Shown: positions 11,801 to 22,886 of the stretch, piece after piece | Position numbering within the stretch: position 1 is the first letter of the stretch | Layout of the letters: every line of letters begins with the position of its first letter | Origin: Ascaphus truei | Taxonomy: Eukaryota > Chordata > Amphibia > Anura > Ascaphidae | Length of the DNA stretch: 64,000 nucleotides | Direction of reading: 5' to 3' | NCBI GenBank assembly: GCA_036426205.1 | Contig: WSYH01001245.1 | Location: 1 to 64,000 of the forward strand | Program-made: the position numbers and the translations under genes | The notes under the pieces: model-generated | What the model was told of the DNA's origin: nothing | Database searches by the model: none | What the model saw: only the letters and a program-made list of their open reading frames with translations

Positions 11801-11940
11801 GAGAGAAAGTACAATTAAACATAGTAAGAGTCACATTGTAGATACATCTATGTCCTTGAAATTTATAACAGGTTTTAATCAGTCCTCGGGCACTATCGGT
11901 AGAATCCTAAATAAACACTGGGATATTTTTACATTTTCCG
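11690..11940 (+). mobile_element. PLE linker fragment in opposite orientation
   Basis: The plus strand encodes 'FNQSSGTIGRILNKHWDIF', the conserved PLE linker that normally precedes the sequence read on the minus strand just beside it. So the two halves of one PLE type lie back to back and overlap by about 100 bases. Confidence 0.6.
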
Positions 11941-12187
11941 TTTATTACTGCAGTGAAGTGGCCAGTGTGGGTCAGGACTTGTTGCAGTTGCAGGAGGATT
12001 ACATAGGAGGAGGGTAAGGGATTGCGGCTTACCAGGGGGTTGCTTTACATTAGCATTTATCTTTTTTCCCCTGTTCCCCCCTCCTCCATCCCCATTTACT
12101 CTGCCACCTGTTTGGACACATTGAATATGGAGCCACAGTACAGCTATACATAGAATATTACATCATCTGTTCCTCTCCTATTGACTA

Positions 12188-13579
12188 TTGATCATATATA
12201 CAGTGGATCACACCATACTGAGGAGTATTAGTAGCACCCCGGGGGAGTTCTTCCCCATCTGCCAATGTTTCTATCAGTTCACCTATATGCCGCAAGGCAA
12301 TTGTGGAGCTCCAGAAATGTTCCAACATCGGATGGAGAAAACCATCATTGGCATGAATCCACAGGAATGCTTGTTATACCTGGACGATACCATCGTCTTC
12401 GGTATGAACCTGGAGGAGCATGAGCAATGCGTATTAAAGCTGCTAGATTGGCTGGGCCAGGAGTGCCTGAAGCTGTCCTTAAACAAATGCTAATTCTGTT
12501 GCACATCTGTAACCTATGTGGCACACATAGTATCCGCGGATGGAATAGCCACCATCCCTGCCAAAATAGAAGCCATGGTGAACTGACCCAGACCAGAGAA
12601 CGTCATGGAACTAAGCTCATTCCTTGGCTTTTCCAGCTACTATCGTCGCTTTCAGGAGGGATATTCCAGCCGAGCAAAGGTTCTTAACAACGTTCTCAAA
12701 ATATACCGCGAGGATACCGGGCGAAAAGCCAACTCCGCACGGACACCATTTGGCAACAAGTGGACGACCGCCTGTGAAACAGCTTTCAAAGGCATGAAAA
12801 GGAGTCCAACGGAGGCGCCAGTTCTGGTGCACGCCGACCCAGAGCAGCCCTACATTGTTCATGTATATGCAAGCCTCAACTGCCTAGGTGCAGTCTTGCA
12901 ACAGAAGTACCCGGCTGGTCTCTGACAGCAGCAGCCTGATCCCCATCAGAATTATCCCATAAATAAGTTGGAATTCCTCACTCTCAAGTGAACAATCGTG
13001 GATAAACTCCATGACTACCTGTACAGCGTCAACTTCGAAGTGCGGACGGATAACAATCCGTTGACGTACATACTGACGTCTGACAAACTGGATGCCACAG
13101 ATGGCTGGCGGCTTTTCAAACTGCCGGTAGACGTGTGTCTGAGGGTATTGACCGACAGGGTACCCAATACGACACACTTCCGTTACATACAACAGCTCCA
13201 AGAAAGCCTGCAGCAAAAATATCAACTGGCAGAAAAGTCTTCATCACAGCTGAATACTAACAACAAAAGACGATATGACCATAAGTTCCGCCATTGGGAG
13301 ATTCGTCCTGAAGACACTGTTCTTCTCTGTAACCTCGGAATCCCCCGTAAACATAAATTGGCCGACCGTTGGCGTGACAGAGTGTTCGAGGTTGAGTTGC
13401 AGATGCCGGGTCTCTACCGCATAAAAGACGCAGATGACAGGGTAAGGGTCTGGCACCAAAATCATCTCCTACCTATCCCACAAGTGGGGGATGATGAGCC
13501 AGAAATAGAGGCTACACCCCTGGATGGTGAGCCTGAAAGATCGGATGAAGTTGAAGAAACAGTCAACGAAACTGCATAG
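12188..13579 (+). mobile_element. Ty3/gypsy pol remnant: RT, RNase H, integrase C-terminus
   Basis: Several frames join into a Ty3/gypsy polyprotein. RT: 'YMPQGNCGAPEMFQ' and 'YLDDTIVFGMNLEEHEQ' (catalytic YLDD near 12380). Connection: 'FLGFSSYYRRFQEGYSSRAKV' split by frame changes at 12605-12690. RNase H: 'VRTDNNPLTYIL' near 13040-13075. Integrase tail: 'KHKLADRWRDRVFEVE' in the frame 12998-13579. The integrase catalytic core is deleted between 'DGWRLFK' and 'LPVDVC' (near 13125). Gag and protease are absent. Non-functional. Confidence 0.88.
12998..13579 (+). pseudogene. RNase H to integrase-tail fusion ORF of the gypsy element
   Basis: 193 codons. Residues 1-35 are RNase H, then a deletion joins directly to the integrase C-terminal region (GPY/F-like part, about residues 45-165) and an acidic tail. 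The joint removes the whole integrase core. It is the cleanest frame of the element and has a broken counterpart in the left arm. Confidence 0.7.
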
Positions 13580-13689
13580 GATCCTATGGAGGGACCCTCT
13601 CAAAGGGCACCCAGAAATCAAGGGGCACCTCCTGAAGGAGCTGCGGGTAATGGCCCAGACACCAGGCGCCTACTCCGGTGGCTCCAATG

Positions 13690-15020
13690 AGCCAACTACT
13701 GGACCCTATTAGTCCTTGCTTTATATATCCCAAAGAGACGTTACAGAGACACTAGTATCCCCAATGTGAGAGGCTGAGGAATATGGACATTATTACCCAG
13801 AGGGAGTTGAAGAAGGGCTTCGCAGAAGCCAACGTGCTAGTTACCCTCCAAACTGGGTAACTTATGATTCTTTTGCGGAACCTCACTATGAGGCCAGCAG
13901 TGGTCACTGTAGTAAGATCGAGTAAGATCAAATTGGTCATAGTCATGTTTACTAAGATATATAGCTTGGTGTAAAGCCGATTCATGTGTTGAGTTGTAAA
14001 TACTGTACATGTCATGCATTTTTATTATATAAATGTTGTGTTGATGGTTATGTAATTCCCAAGCGGGATGTTGGATCTTTCACCAGGGAGAGATTATAGC
14101 CTTGGTCCCTCTGGTTCCCCTGTAAGTAGAAAGAGCCGTCTGAGAAGCTCAAAGGCAGTCTACCTAATGGCACATGCCTGTTGTTGACATAAATGGAGAA
14201 TGGAGGAGCAAAAAGGCTGCTGCATCTATCTTTGACCTTTTGCTCTGGTTCCCCTACCTTTCCATAGGCAGCGAAGGCTGGGGAGAGTGCGAGGGGATAC
14301 GCAGAGGAGTATAGTTGTGGCAGCCTTTTGGGACTAGCTCTGCTGGGATCTAAAAGTCCCAGAAGCCTCAGGGGCTGTAGACCACATGTTGCCAGGCAGC
14401 CAAGAGGGCTGCGGCATTTAAAACAGTTAGGACAGTTAGAACGGTGATAACAGTTAGAACAGTGATAACAGTTAGGACGGTTAGGGCAGTTGGTGCCAAG
14501 ACAGAGAAAGTGAAGGTTGGTTCTGGGTGTCAGTGGTACCCAGACTAGGCCAGATTAACCCTTTAGGTCCAAGATAGGCCCCACTCAACTAATCAAATTG
14601 TTGCTGCTACAGTGAACCCCCTTGCTAGGGACATTTCTCCTGTAGCTATATACAGTTAGTGTATAGTGCCATTTGAAAATGCCGCACAGCGATTTGCGGA
14701 CTGTGGTCTAGGGCAGGGCCACCACAGCACTATCATAGACTATCAAAGGTGAGACCCTCCTACCTGAGTTCGCCCCACGCTGAGGCTTTGCTGACATAGA
14801 CGTCGCTAGATCAGTGGATCCCTTTTGCTCTTCGGCCATACCCAGGTGCTGGAGCACCTGGACAGGTACCTCTCAACATGCACATACACTTTCAGTTACT
14901 GTGGGCAGCACTGTCTCACACTTTTGGGTGTGAGGACACAGACCCAGCACTCTATCTATACATACTTATAGGATTGTTATTATGTTTATGTTATCTGCCT
15001 TGCCTAGGTGTCATCTATAA
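13690..15020 (+). repeat. Probable 3' flank and LTR of the gypsy element
   Basis: Non-coding sequence after the pol remnant. Its 3' half (about 14600-14960) shares blocks with LTR-like DNA at 52930-53640 read on the minus strand, such as GAGACCCTCCTACC and the GTGGTCT...CCACCAC run. LTR ends could not be placed exactly. Confidence 0.5.
14421..14492 (+). promoter_or_regulatory. Array of Myb-type motifs in the gypsy LTR
   Basis: The motif CAGTTAG/CGGTTAG/CAGTTGG repeats about seven times in 70 bases, interspersed with GTGATAA. CAGTTR is the reverse of the YAACTG core bound by Myb-family factors. Short tandem enhancer arrays are common in U3. Function is inferred. Confidence 0.4.
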
Positions 15021-15063
15021 GGTATAGCACCCTATTATTTACACACTATTTTAATAGCAAAAT

Positions 15064-15068
<5 letters not shown>

Positions 15069-15118
<50 letters not shown>
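15069..15118. repeat. (TA)n microsatellite
   Basis: About 25 TA dinucleotides. It mirrors the broken TA tract near 6232-6280. Confidence 0.95.
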
Positions 15119-15125
<7 letters not shown>

Positions 15126-15360
15126 GTCTAGGGTAAAGGATTCGGAACTCCTGCATACTGACAATTTTAGCAATATTATATTCAAGCAGCTAAGTGAAGG
15201 TATACTCCAGTGTGGGCATTATCTCACACTAGAGTTACATCTGTTGGTGGTTAAGATTATATGTGGATATTTTGAGTATGTTTACACATCTCTATAGGGT
15301 GGCATAGTACATGATACCTAAATATATATATATTCATGGATTGCGGAGGAAACAGCCAAG

Positions 15361-16988
15361 TTCCTGATGCAAACATACCCCATTACACCGGTCATTTATA
15401 TACTCCCTAAAATACACAAATCTCTGACCAAGCCTCCGGGGAGACCTATCATCTTGGCACGGGGGTCCTTGTGTCATCCACTATCACAGTTCTTGGATTT
15501 CTACCTTCAACCCATGGTGATACGGATGGCCTCATTTGTCAAAGATACAACTGACTTCATCCACAAATTGGAAGGCATTTCGCCGGTTACTGCAGATACT
15601 ATACTGGTAACCATAGACGTGGGCAGTCTATATACGAACATCCCACACCAGGAGGGCATTGAACGATCCGTGATCACTTCAGTAAGTTTGCAGAGCACAA
15701 GGGGCCGCCACTAGAATACTTGTTATTGCTGCTGGAGGTAATACTTCATAAGAACTACTTTAGGTTTGAGAAAACCTTTTATCTGCAACTAACAGGCACC
15801 GCCATGGGGTCAAACATGGCACCGGCGTATGCCAACCTTTTCATGGATACCTACAAGAACACCCATTTGCTTACCGATGCCCCATTTGCGGACCGTATAT
15901 CCAACTACTATCGCTACATTGATGATGTGTTCCTGGTCTGGCGAGGACTGGAAACAGAGCTTCTATCATTTACTGAGTATCTAAACAAAATTCCATGTAC
16001 AATTAGGTTCACAGCTAGCTACAGCACCATTGAAGTTCCTTTTCTTGATACCATTGTCTATAAGGACAATGGCAAACTCTGCACACGTCTATTCCAGAAG
16101 CCCACAGATAGGAACACATTATTACATGTAACCAGCCATCATCCACCACCATTAAAAGCAGGTCTCCCGTTCTCACAACAACTACGTGTCCGGAGGATTG
16201 TGAGTGACCCCAAACTAGTGGAGTGTGCACTTCTGGAGATGGCCTCTCGCTTTCTAGAGAGGGGATATGATCCCAAAGAAGTTTATAAGGCACTCATCAA
16301 AGCCAGGATCCCAAAGAGGGAGGAGCTGCTGTCACCAACAATGAGGACCACTGATTCTGATCTCTGTAAGGTAGTCAGCACTTACAGCACTGCATCTGGA
16401 CATATCAAAAGGACTATACAACAACATTGGCATATATTGGCTAATGATCGCAAGATTGGGAAAGACTTTAATTCTCCACCCCTTTTTTGTTATGAAAGAG
16501 ACAGAAATCTGGGAGATCTGCTTACACATTCTGATCCCGTTGACAAATGCATGCCAGCAAAGACCTGGCTGGCGAGAAAACCGGGGTCATACAGATGCCA
16601 TGGCTGTACCAACTGCCAGTTTATGCAGACGGGAAGTACTTTTGCTCACCCTCAGACTGGCAAATCTACAAAAATTAAAAAATATTTAAACTGTGAGTCT
16701 AAATATGTAGTGTACTTCATCAAGTGCCCGTGTGGGCTCTACTACGTCGGAAAGACGATGAGAATGTTAAAGGAATGTATCAGTATTCATCGATGCGCAA
16801 TCAGGAGGGCACTACTGGGTGCTGAAGATGATTATGATTTAAAACACCAACCGGTGGCGCGACACTTCAGGAAACACAAACACAGTTTAGCAACTCTAAG
16901 ATGCATGCCCATTATACAGGCTCGTGCCCCTACCAGGGGTGGCGACAGGAATAAGCTACTATTACAGCTGTACTTAAATCAAAGATAG
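15361..16988 (+). mobile_element. Penelope-like element, 3' half of RT plus GIY-YIG
   Basis: Two frames (15367-15714 and 15720-16988) form one PLE protein with a single frameshift near 15690. RT blocks: 'YILPKIHKSLTKPPGRPII', 'DVGSLYTNIPHQEGI', 'GTAMGSNMAPAYANLFM', 'YYRYIDDVFLVW' (catalytic YIDD at about 15916-15927). Then 'HIKRTIQQHWHILA', a CHGCTNC cysteine motif and the GIY-YIG core 'YVVYFIKCPCGLYYVGKTMR' (16706-16765) with a trailing His-rich helix. The N-terminal part of RT is missing. The 3' 420 codons are intact. Confidence 0.92.
15720..16988 (+). pseudogene. PLE RT/GIY-YIG ORF, intact C-terminal 422 codons
   Basis: The longest clean frame in the right arm. It starts inside RT (fingers/palm lost to the frameshift), holds YIDD and ends after the GIY-YIG domain with 'LLLQLYLNQR'. 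In live elements this protein makes its own nick and primes reverse transcription. This copy lacks the N-terminus and so is presumed dead. Confidence 0.85.
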
Positions 16989-17740
16989 CTTTAGTTTCCA
17001 ATGACCCCAAAAGGGCTTAACGAGGATTTTAAGCTACTGTAAGTTGTTTTCTTTAGGTCAGATCCTGATGATACCTATGGACATGTGCGTGGACAATCAC
17101 ATTAATTTCACTGATGTGCTTCATGTATAATATCCTCTGTTGCTCTCCTTTGTTTAGAAGTCTATACATATTTATTCATTATTTGTTTACATGCAAGTTC
17201 TACTTATTGTGGTATTCCCATATGCACTTATGGTTCACATGACAGAGTCTGGCTCTGTCCTCTAGTAATGTCAGTACATTCCATCATGATCCCAACCACT
17301 CCCCCACACTCCCCCACACCTATATGTCCCTGGTTTTATTATGTTTCACTTATGTATGGCACAACCTGCTTTACTTCTTTAGATATCCTCTCCCTGTTGC
17401 CCCTGACATATCAATCAGAGCTCAGACCCATTGGTAACCATGACAATGGATGCAATACACAGCTGGGTGAATAGCAGTATGGAGGTATCTTATGTAAGCT
17501 TAATCAACACATGACATCAGAGCTGCAGGTTTCTTGTGTTAATTTAATTGGGTGATGGTGATTGGTTATTTGACTTTCAGTGTTTGATGTATATATATAT
17601 GTGGTGAACTGTATCATTCTCCCTTTGTAACCCCTGAGGAAGGTCCCATTCTGTAGGACTGAAACGTTGGGTTTATGGATATATTTTTGTTATCACTAAT
17701 ACACTTTGATTTTCAACATTGAGTGCTGTCTCTTGTTTAC
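16989..17740 (+). mobile_element. PLE 3' untranslated/terminal region
   Basis: Non-coding DNA between the PLE stop codon and a terminal block that reads 'CAACATTGAGTGCTGTCTC' (17717-17735). The same TGAGTGCTC end recurs at 20765, 22719 and, on the minus strand, near 41605-41620, which links these elements. It holds the hammerhead-like motif at 17629-17673. Confidence 0.6.
17629..17673 (+). ncRNA. Hammerhead-like ribozyme motif of the PLE
   Basis: CTGAGGA at 17634-17640 and GAAAC at 17661-17665 are the two conserved cores. Stem II is GGTCC/GGACT (17642-17646 with 17656-17660, one G-U). Stem I is AACCC/GGGTT (17629-17633 with 17669-17673). Between GAAAC and stem I lies GTT, an allowed NUH cleavage triplet. 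Stem III is only two pairs, as in many PLE ribozymes that work as dimers. One extra A follows CTGAGGA, which departs from the consensus. Hammerheads are known in PLEs. Activity here is untested. Confidence 0.55.
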
Positions 17741-18700
17741 CAATCCTTGGAACGGTAACGTATAACTATATATATATACACACACACCTACTATAGGTAC
17801 TATTCCGTTTTAAGTGGAATGCTAATATTAGCACCACCTTTTGTGACCCCGTTATATGGCTTAAGGCATGATCCTGTGTTACGTATTAGTCTTGTCTTAT
17901 TTGTGTGCACTACCTTATTTTAAATTAAGATTATCAATAAAGAATATTTTTAATTTCTTCATCTAACACATCTTAGGTTAAAGTGTGCTTAACAGCTGAG
18001 TTATTTTTCTTTGGTATCTACACATATGGATGTGAACTTCTACTTAGGCACTGAGGCAGCTGTTGCTATTTTCTCTTTACCAGTCTCTGGCTGCAATACT
18101 GTAAGCCATTGGTTCAGAATTAAGCTATATTAAAATGTCCTTACTTTAAATAAGATTGACTGGTGAACAAGATGCTCCATGATATAACCATAACACATCT
18201 TTTTTCGCTGTCTCTGGAGAGATACATCTCTTTCCAGTGGTAATTGTTTTGCTTTTCTTTACTTTTGTTAACATTTTTCTTAATCTAGATAATAGTTTTT
18301 TATTATTGATATTACCTATCAAATTTATAGGAGTTCCTTCACTTTCGAAAATGGCTGCTAAACTTCACAAAAAAAAAAAAAAAAATGACCAAATCATAGA
18401 TGTCCTCTACCTAAAACATAAACAGCCCAAATAAAAATGACAGCCTCTGCTAAACAAAATGTATCTGTAATTGTTTGGGCCATGGAATGTATGCTTAAAT
18501 TAATAAACCTAATAAATACCTTAAATTATATAACATATATTACAGAGAGTGGCTGCAGTATTAGAGGTGAAAGCTTTCCCTTGATTGCAAATCCAGTATA
18601 CCATGCTAAATGGCACTTGACCTTTCCATATTTCCTTTTCTTCCATGCTCTATCAAAATTCATAAATCACATTTCCCAAGCCACTATCTCTCCATAAGTA
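17741..18700. other. AT-rich sequence, no gene seen
   Basis: Contains a short TA tract at 17769-17779 and an A-run at 18370-18384. I see no coding or repeat structure. Confidence 0.5.
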
Positions 18701-18779
18701 AATGAGATGACACATTCAGTCTTGCATTCCAGGTCGTGCACATGTGCAATACAATTATAATAATGGCTGGCGGAACAGG

Positions 18780-19090
18780 GGCGTCAGTTGCAGAAGTCAG
18801 CTTCAAAAGCGATGTCACGAACGGCACATCTGTGAGCACGTGACCTGCATATGGGACATGGGTAAATACACAGCCCTCTAGCTGGTCCACATTTCATCTC
18901 GCAAAGGTCCCTCAAATGAACAATATCTCCCCTCAATCCATCCCAATATACCACCTGTCATGGACAGTACACTTGTTAGCACGTGACTTAGATATGCAGC
19001 CAGGGTTAATACACACGGCTTCTCTAGCCAACTCACTTTTTTCCTTCGCAAGGTACTTTCAATTAATTAATATTTACCCCTTACTCGATT
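18780..19090. repeat. Divergent tandem duplication of about 150 bp
   Basis: The block from GCACGTGACCTGCATATG (18836) resembles that from GCACGTGACTTAGATATG (18979). Both run through GGTTAATACACA-like, CTCTAGC and TTCGCAAGGT-like words in the same order. Non-coding. Confidence 0.5.
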
Positions 19091-19149
19091 GCAATCATAA
19101 CTATATGCTTCCACCACCCAAGAAATATCAAATTATATTATTTGCAGAA

Positions 19150-19650
19150 TCGACGGTCCCTGTTTATTAAAGAAAACTCTGCGCTTAACACACAGAAATC
19201 TGTTATAGCAAACTGTGTCAAAAAATGTGCTTTACTCTCTACAAAGCGTGCAACCCGTTCAGTCAGAGCCAAAGCATCACTTATTAAAGTTTGGCTTTAA
19301 TATACAAAAAGAGAGTGCTTAGATTACATAAAATGATTATTTCAAGAACACACAGTTACAATAAATGCAGAACAGTTTCTTAAAATGAAAGGATAAAACA
19401 AACAGAAATCCTTATTCAGCACGTTACTATAATGTCATACTGTAGGTCTTTCCCAGAGAGGTCACTGGGAGTAGAAAGATAAAAATGTATGAGTCTGATC
19501 CCAAACACACCTCTGTTGAATTCTGATTTTCTATTCAAACATGCCAACATTTATGTCCAGGCCTTCTTGTATTGAAACAAACATAAGACCCACCCCTGTC
19601 GTAAATCAGCTACTTGGGTGTTTTCTCTTCTGACATTTAAAATCTGACTC
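19150..19650. other. AT-rich sequence, no gene seen
   Basis: No ORF, repeat or RNA gene recognised. Confidence 0.5.
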
Positions 19651-20790
19651 AATATAATTGCCTCGCCTGCACTAGTACTAGCCTTGAGAAAGCGCGCAAG
19701 CACGCGCGAAACGATCGTCGGCATATGATTTTTAATTTCTGACTCAGCCAGCAGTTTGGGATGTCTAGATTCTGGTCTCATTAAGAGATTACAGACTATA
19801 TAGATTTATATCTCTCTTACGAGCGTAGTCTCTGCTGATAGTGCATACTCTTACCTGTCAATGCGGTCTGAGTGCGGCTACATCACATGACCGCTACTGG
19901 AGAAACAAACACTTCCTGGTTCCCGCAGCGGCTGCACAAATGAGTTCAAGTATCTGTGGCTATTTACGCATATACTTTGTATCCCGGTATCGACACTACC
20001 TACCACAATGAACAATGATTCAGTGGGGAGTCTGCTTATTGTATGTTGCAGCACCAAGGGTGAATTTTCACCTTCCCGGTCGGTCGTTACGTTAGGAGCT
20101 ACCACTAGAGACTTTATCCCACAGTCAGACCCACAACATAGTATATCTAGCATCCATCTTACTATTGAAGTATAGATTACAGATACAGCCCATGTAGTTG
20201 TGTTTGATCAGTCACTCTATGGGCTAGTACTAACAGACGGAGTCACAGTGAACTAGGGATTTGACACTCCCAAACTTCACTTTTTAAATGTCAGGTTATA
20301 TGGTCAATAGAGTACAAATAGTATATATTGAAGAATAACCATCTACTCTTTTAACTAAAGTGCAGTATAGGTGTAGCACCAGCAGTGTACTATAAGGGTC
20401 AGTATTTTCTACCCATGGAGGTAGTTATTGGTTGATTTATATACTATTTTGAACAGCTCTATTACCAGAGGGCCTATTATAGCATTATATTGCCTTGTGG
20501 CCTTTTACTGAGCCAGGCTAATATACCATATAGTAAAGCTCTATCATTAGAGTGCCTAACATAGCATTACATTGCTGTATGGCCAATTATTGAGCCAGGC
20601 AAATATGTCCATCATTACCTTGGCTTAGCACTGATTTATCTGCTGTTCTACTGACCTTAACCACCGCTACACACGTCATGATCTTCATGCATAACCCTTT
20701 CTATTTTAATTATAATACTAATAAAGATTATTTCTTAATTTGACAACTTAACACTAGGATATCTGAGTGCTCCCTTGATACCAGGTCTTT
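19650..20790 (+). mobile_element. Non-autonomous element of the ribozyme-like/PLE-terminal type
   Basis: It starts with a GAAACG ribozyme-like module (19680-19721) and ends with AATAAAG (20720) followed by TATCTGAGTGCTCCCTTGATA (20760-20780), the same end block as the PLE at 17717. No ORF of note lies between. The shared start and end suggest a PLE terminal repeat or a derived non-coding element. Confidence 0.45.
19682..19721 (+). ncRNA. Degenerate hammerhead-like module
   Basis: GAAAC at 19708-19712 is preceded by a 5-bp GC stem II (19692-19696 / 19703-19707). It is followed by ACG-AT-CGT, a short stem III, and a GTC cleavage-type triplet (19717-19719). The CTGANGA core is altered (CTTGAGAA), so activity is doubtful. 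Confidence 0.3.
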
Positions 20791-21430
20791 CTCTCCAGTC
20801 TCCTTCAATAAATCAACACTCATAACTTCATTTCCCGAATACTTAGACTGACGCCATCTTCATCATGGCATCTGTGCTCTCCACATGCATGCCGGCACCT
20901 AATATTTGATAGCCTAACATCTATTTTCACAGGAGAAACAGTTATAAGTCTTTTTGCACCTTTTACCCATGCAGTGTGTGGTTGATTCGATTTTTCTAAT
21001 CGCAATGGTGACAGATATCCATTCATTACTCTTGCTGTCTGACTCATAATGTCTTATATTTAATAAAGTCCCCCAAATAAGTGGTGACCTGTCTGTCACC
21101 TCTCCCTGGGATGACAAGTGATAATTTAAGACCGTTACAGTTTTCTTTGAAGCTGACAGGTTAGGATCTTGGCTATCGCCCCATGCCTTAGAAAACTACA
21201 CATATTTCACTATTAGTGGACCATCTGTGATATACCCCCCATCATCCCCAATTAAGCCCTCTTTGTTGATCTGCAAAGACACAGAAAAGGTCTTGACCTG
21301 TCAAACACAATATCTTGTATTTTTAAGACAATCTGTAACCACATTAACCCCTGAAGCACCAGATTGATTAAAATACATAATATTCCCTGACGTTTTTATA
21401 AACAAATGAGAATGTGAAATTACAGTTATT
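20791..21430. other. No clear feature
   Basis: Mixed-composition DNA without recognised genes or repeats. Confidence 0.4.
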
Positions 21431-21499
21431 GGCTTGTAATTGATAATATATATATATATAATATATATATATATTATATATATATATAGATATATATAT

Positions 21500-22760
21500 A
21501 TATAACAAAAGATAAAAAGGAAAGTATCCCACTAGAGCACTCAGGTGCACATAAAATATAACAATTTTATTAGAAAACATGTCACAAACAACATGTAATA
21601 AAACAGTCTCCAAAACCTCCTATTGTGGTCCAAAAACCACATATACACACACCATAGTATCGTGAAGGCAAAATAGCAATAATAAATCTAGGCTATCCTA
21701 TATAAATGGTAACACCCTAGACTCAGAGTGATAAGGCAAACAATTTGCCTATACACCTGTGAGACCGGCCGGTCATGTGATGAAAGCTATAAGGATAGCT
21801 AGAGCAGATAATAAGCCCTAATAAAATGCACAAAATGAACCAAGGGTCCTGCAAGTACCAGAAAAAACAACTCACCTAGACAAAGTGGTGGCGAAACGAT
21901 TGTCGGGGTTTGCCCATGTCTGTCTGCACTCTTATGTGATCTCCTGTGATCTCCTCCTTGTTCCTGCATATACCGGAAGTACGTTGTGGGTGGACGGTAG
22001 CGATGGTGCTCACAGCTAAAGCGGACTGTATTGTATGATTCCATTGATACTCTGGTTACAGCAGGCATAACATTGGACTAAGTATTCCTGTGCTTCTATT
22101 GATTTTTGCCTCAGTTTCCAATCAGTTGTCCGTGGCTACCAACACTAACATTGTTACACTGTTTGCACACACCTGATGCAAGCATTATCGGTTCTGCCTT
22201 TCACTACACTATTTTCTGCTGGGCAGCTTTATCATGTTCTGTGTATCTAGCAGTGGTTAGAGTCACCTTCTCTATGGTTCATAGAAGCTGCTGTTCTCTA
22301 TATCATTTTGTCTCATGTATGTTACTATTCTGCATTTTACTGCTCCCTGTTACCACATGAGTGTATTTACACTTCTCATGATTACTGTGGACAGGGAGTA
22401 GTTTTTTCTGGTACTTGCAGGACCCTTGATTCATTTTGTGCATTTTATTAGGGCTTATTATCTGTTCTAGTTAGCCTTATAGCTTTCATCACATGACCGG
22501 CCGGTCTCACAGGGGTATAAGCAAATTGTTTGCCTTATCACTCTGAGTCTAGGGTGTTACCATTTATATAGGATATCCTATATTTATTATTGCTATTTGA
22601 CCTTCATGATACTAAGGTGTATATGTGGTTTTTGGACCACAATATGAGGTTTTTGAGACTGTTTTATTACATGTTATTTGTGATGTGTTTTATAATAAAA
22701 TTGTTATATTTTCTGTACATCTGAGTGCTCTATGTGGGATACTTTTCTTTTTTTTGTTTG
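21500..22760. mobile_element. Foldback element A with GACCGGCCGGTC palindromes
   Basis: Arms 21505-21875 and 22405-22755 are inverted repeats of about 360 bp with roughly 90% agreement. The loop is about 530 bp. Each arm has GACCGGCCGGTC (21773-21784 and 22495-22506). The outer ends carry TGAGTGCTC and a pyrimidine tail, the same terminal block as the PLE at 17717. The loop begins with a GAAACG module (21885-21922). There is no coding capacity. I read it as a non-autonomous element with inverted PLE-type terminal repeats. Confidence 0.6.
21885..21922 (+). ncRNA. Degenerate hammerhead-like module in foldback element A
   Basis: GGCGAAACGATTGTC places GAAAC before a two-pair stem III with a GATT loop and a GTC triplet, as in the other modules. 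The CTGANGA core is replaced by CTAGACAA. Probably inactive. Confidence 0.3.
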
Positions 22761-22886
22761 TATTTGATATTATCCCCAGTGCCGTCAGCACCTTACTTAT
22801 TGGTTTACTTGCTGATTTAGGTTTTGTTATATTTAGATCAGTCGCAGGCTTATTCTGTGTTGTCTATAAAAAAGAAATATATATAA

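Larger units (their letters stand above)
5050..16020. repeat. Giant imperfect palindrome (two inverted arms of about 5 kb)
   Basis: Left arm about 5050-10500 and right arm about 11096-16020 are reverse complements over almost their whole length. The mirrored landmarks are: PLE RT (5170-5780 / 15500-15990), an AT microsatellite (6235-6280 / 15069-15118), gypsy LTR (6580-7560 / 13830-14820), gypsy pol (7880-9400 / 12190-13530), PLE pieces (9660-10195 / 11390-11930) and an L1 3' tail (10196-10500 / 11096-11385). The loop is 10501-11095. The left arm has many more small indels and broken frames than the right. It could be a real inverted duplication or a fold-back read artefact. Confidence 0.88.

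Noticed and set aside
14800..14960. Possible tRNA-derived SINE head
   Set aside because: No A/B box pair or tRNA-like fold was seen, and the sequence fits the LTR relationship better.
15069..15118. TA tract as an attachment site or CRISPR-like array
   Set aside because: Plain dinucleotide microsatellite. No spacers or direct-repeat array anywhere in the window.
21360..21613. 81-codon minus-strand frame rich in Tyr/Ile
   Set aside because: Produced by the TA repeat at 21448-21503.
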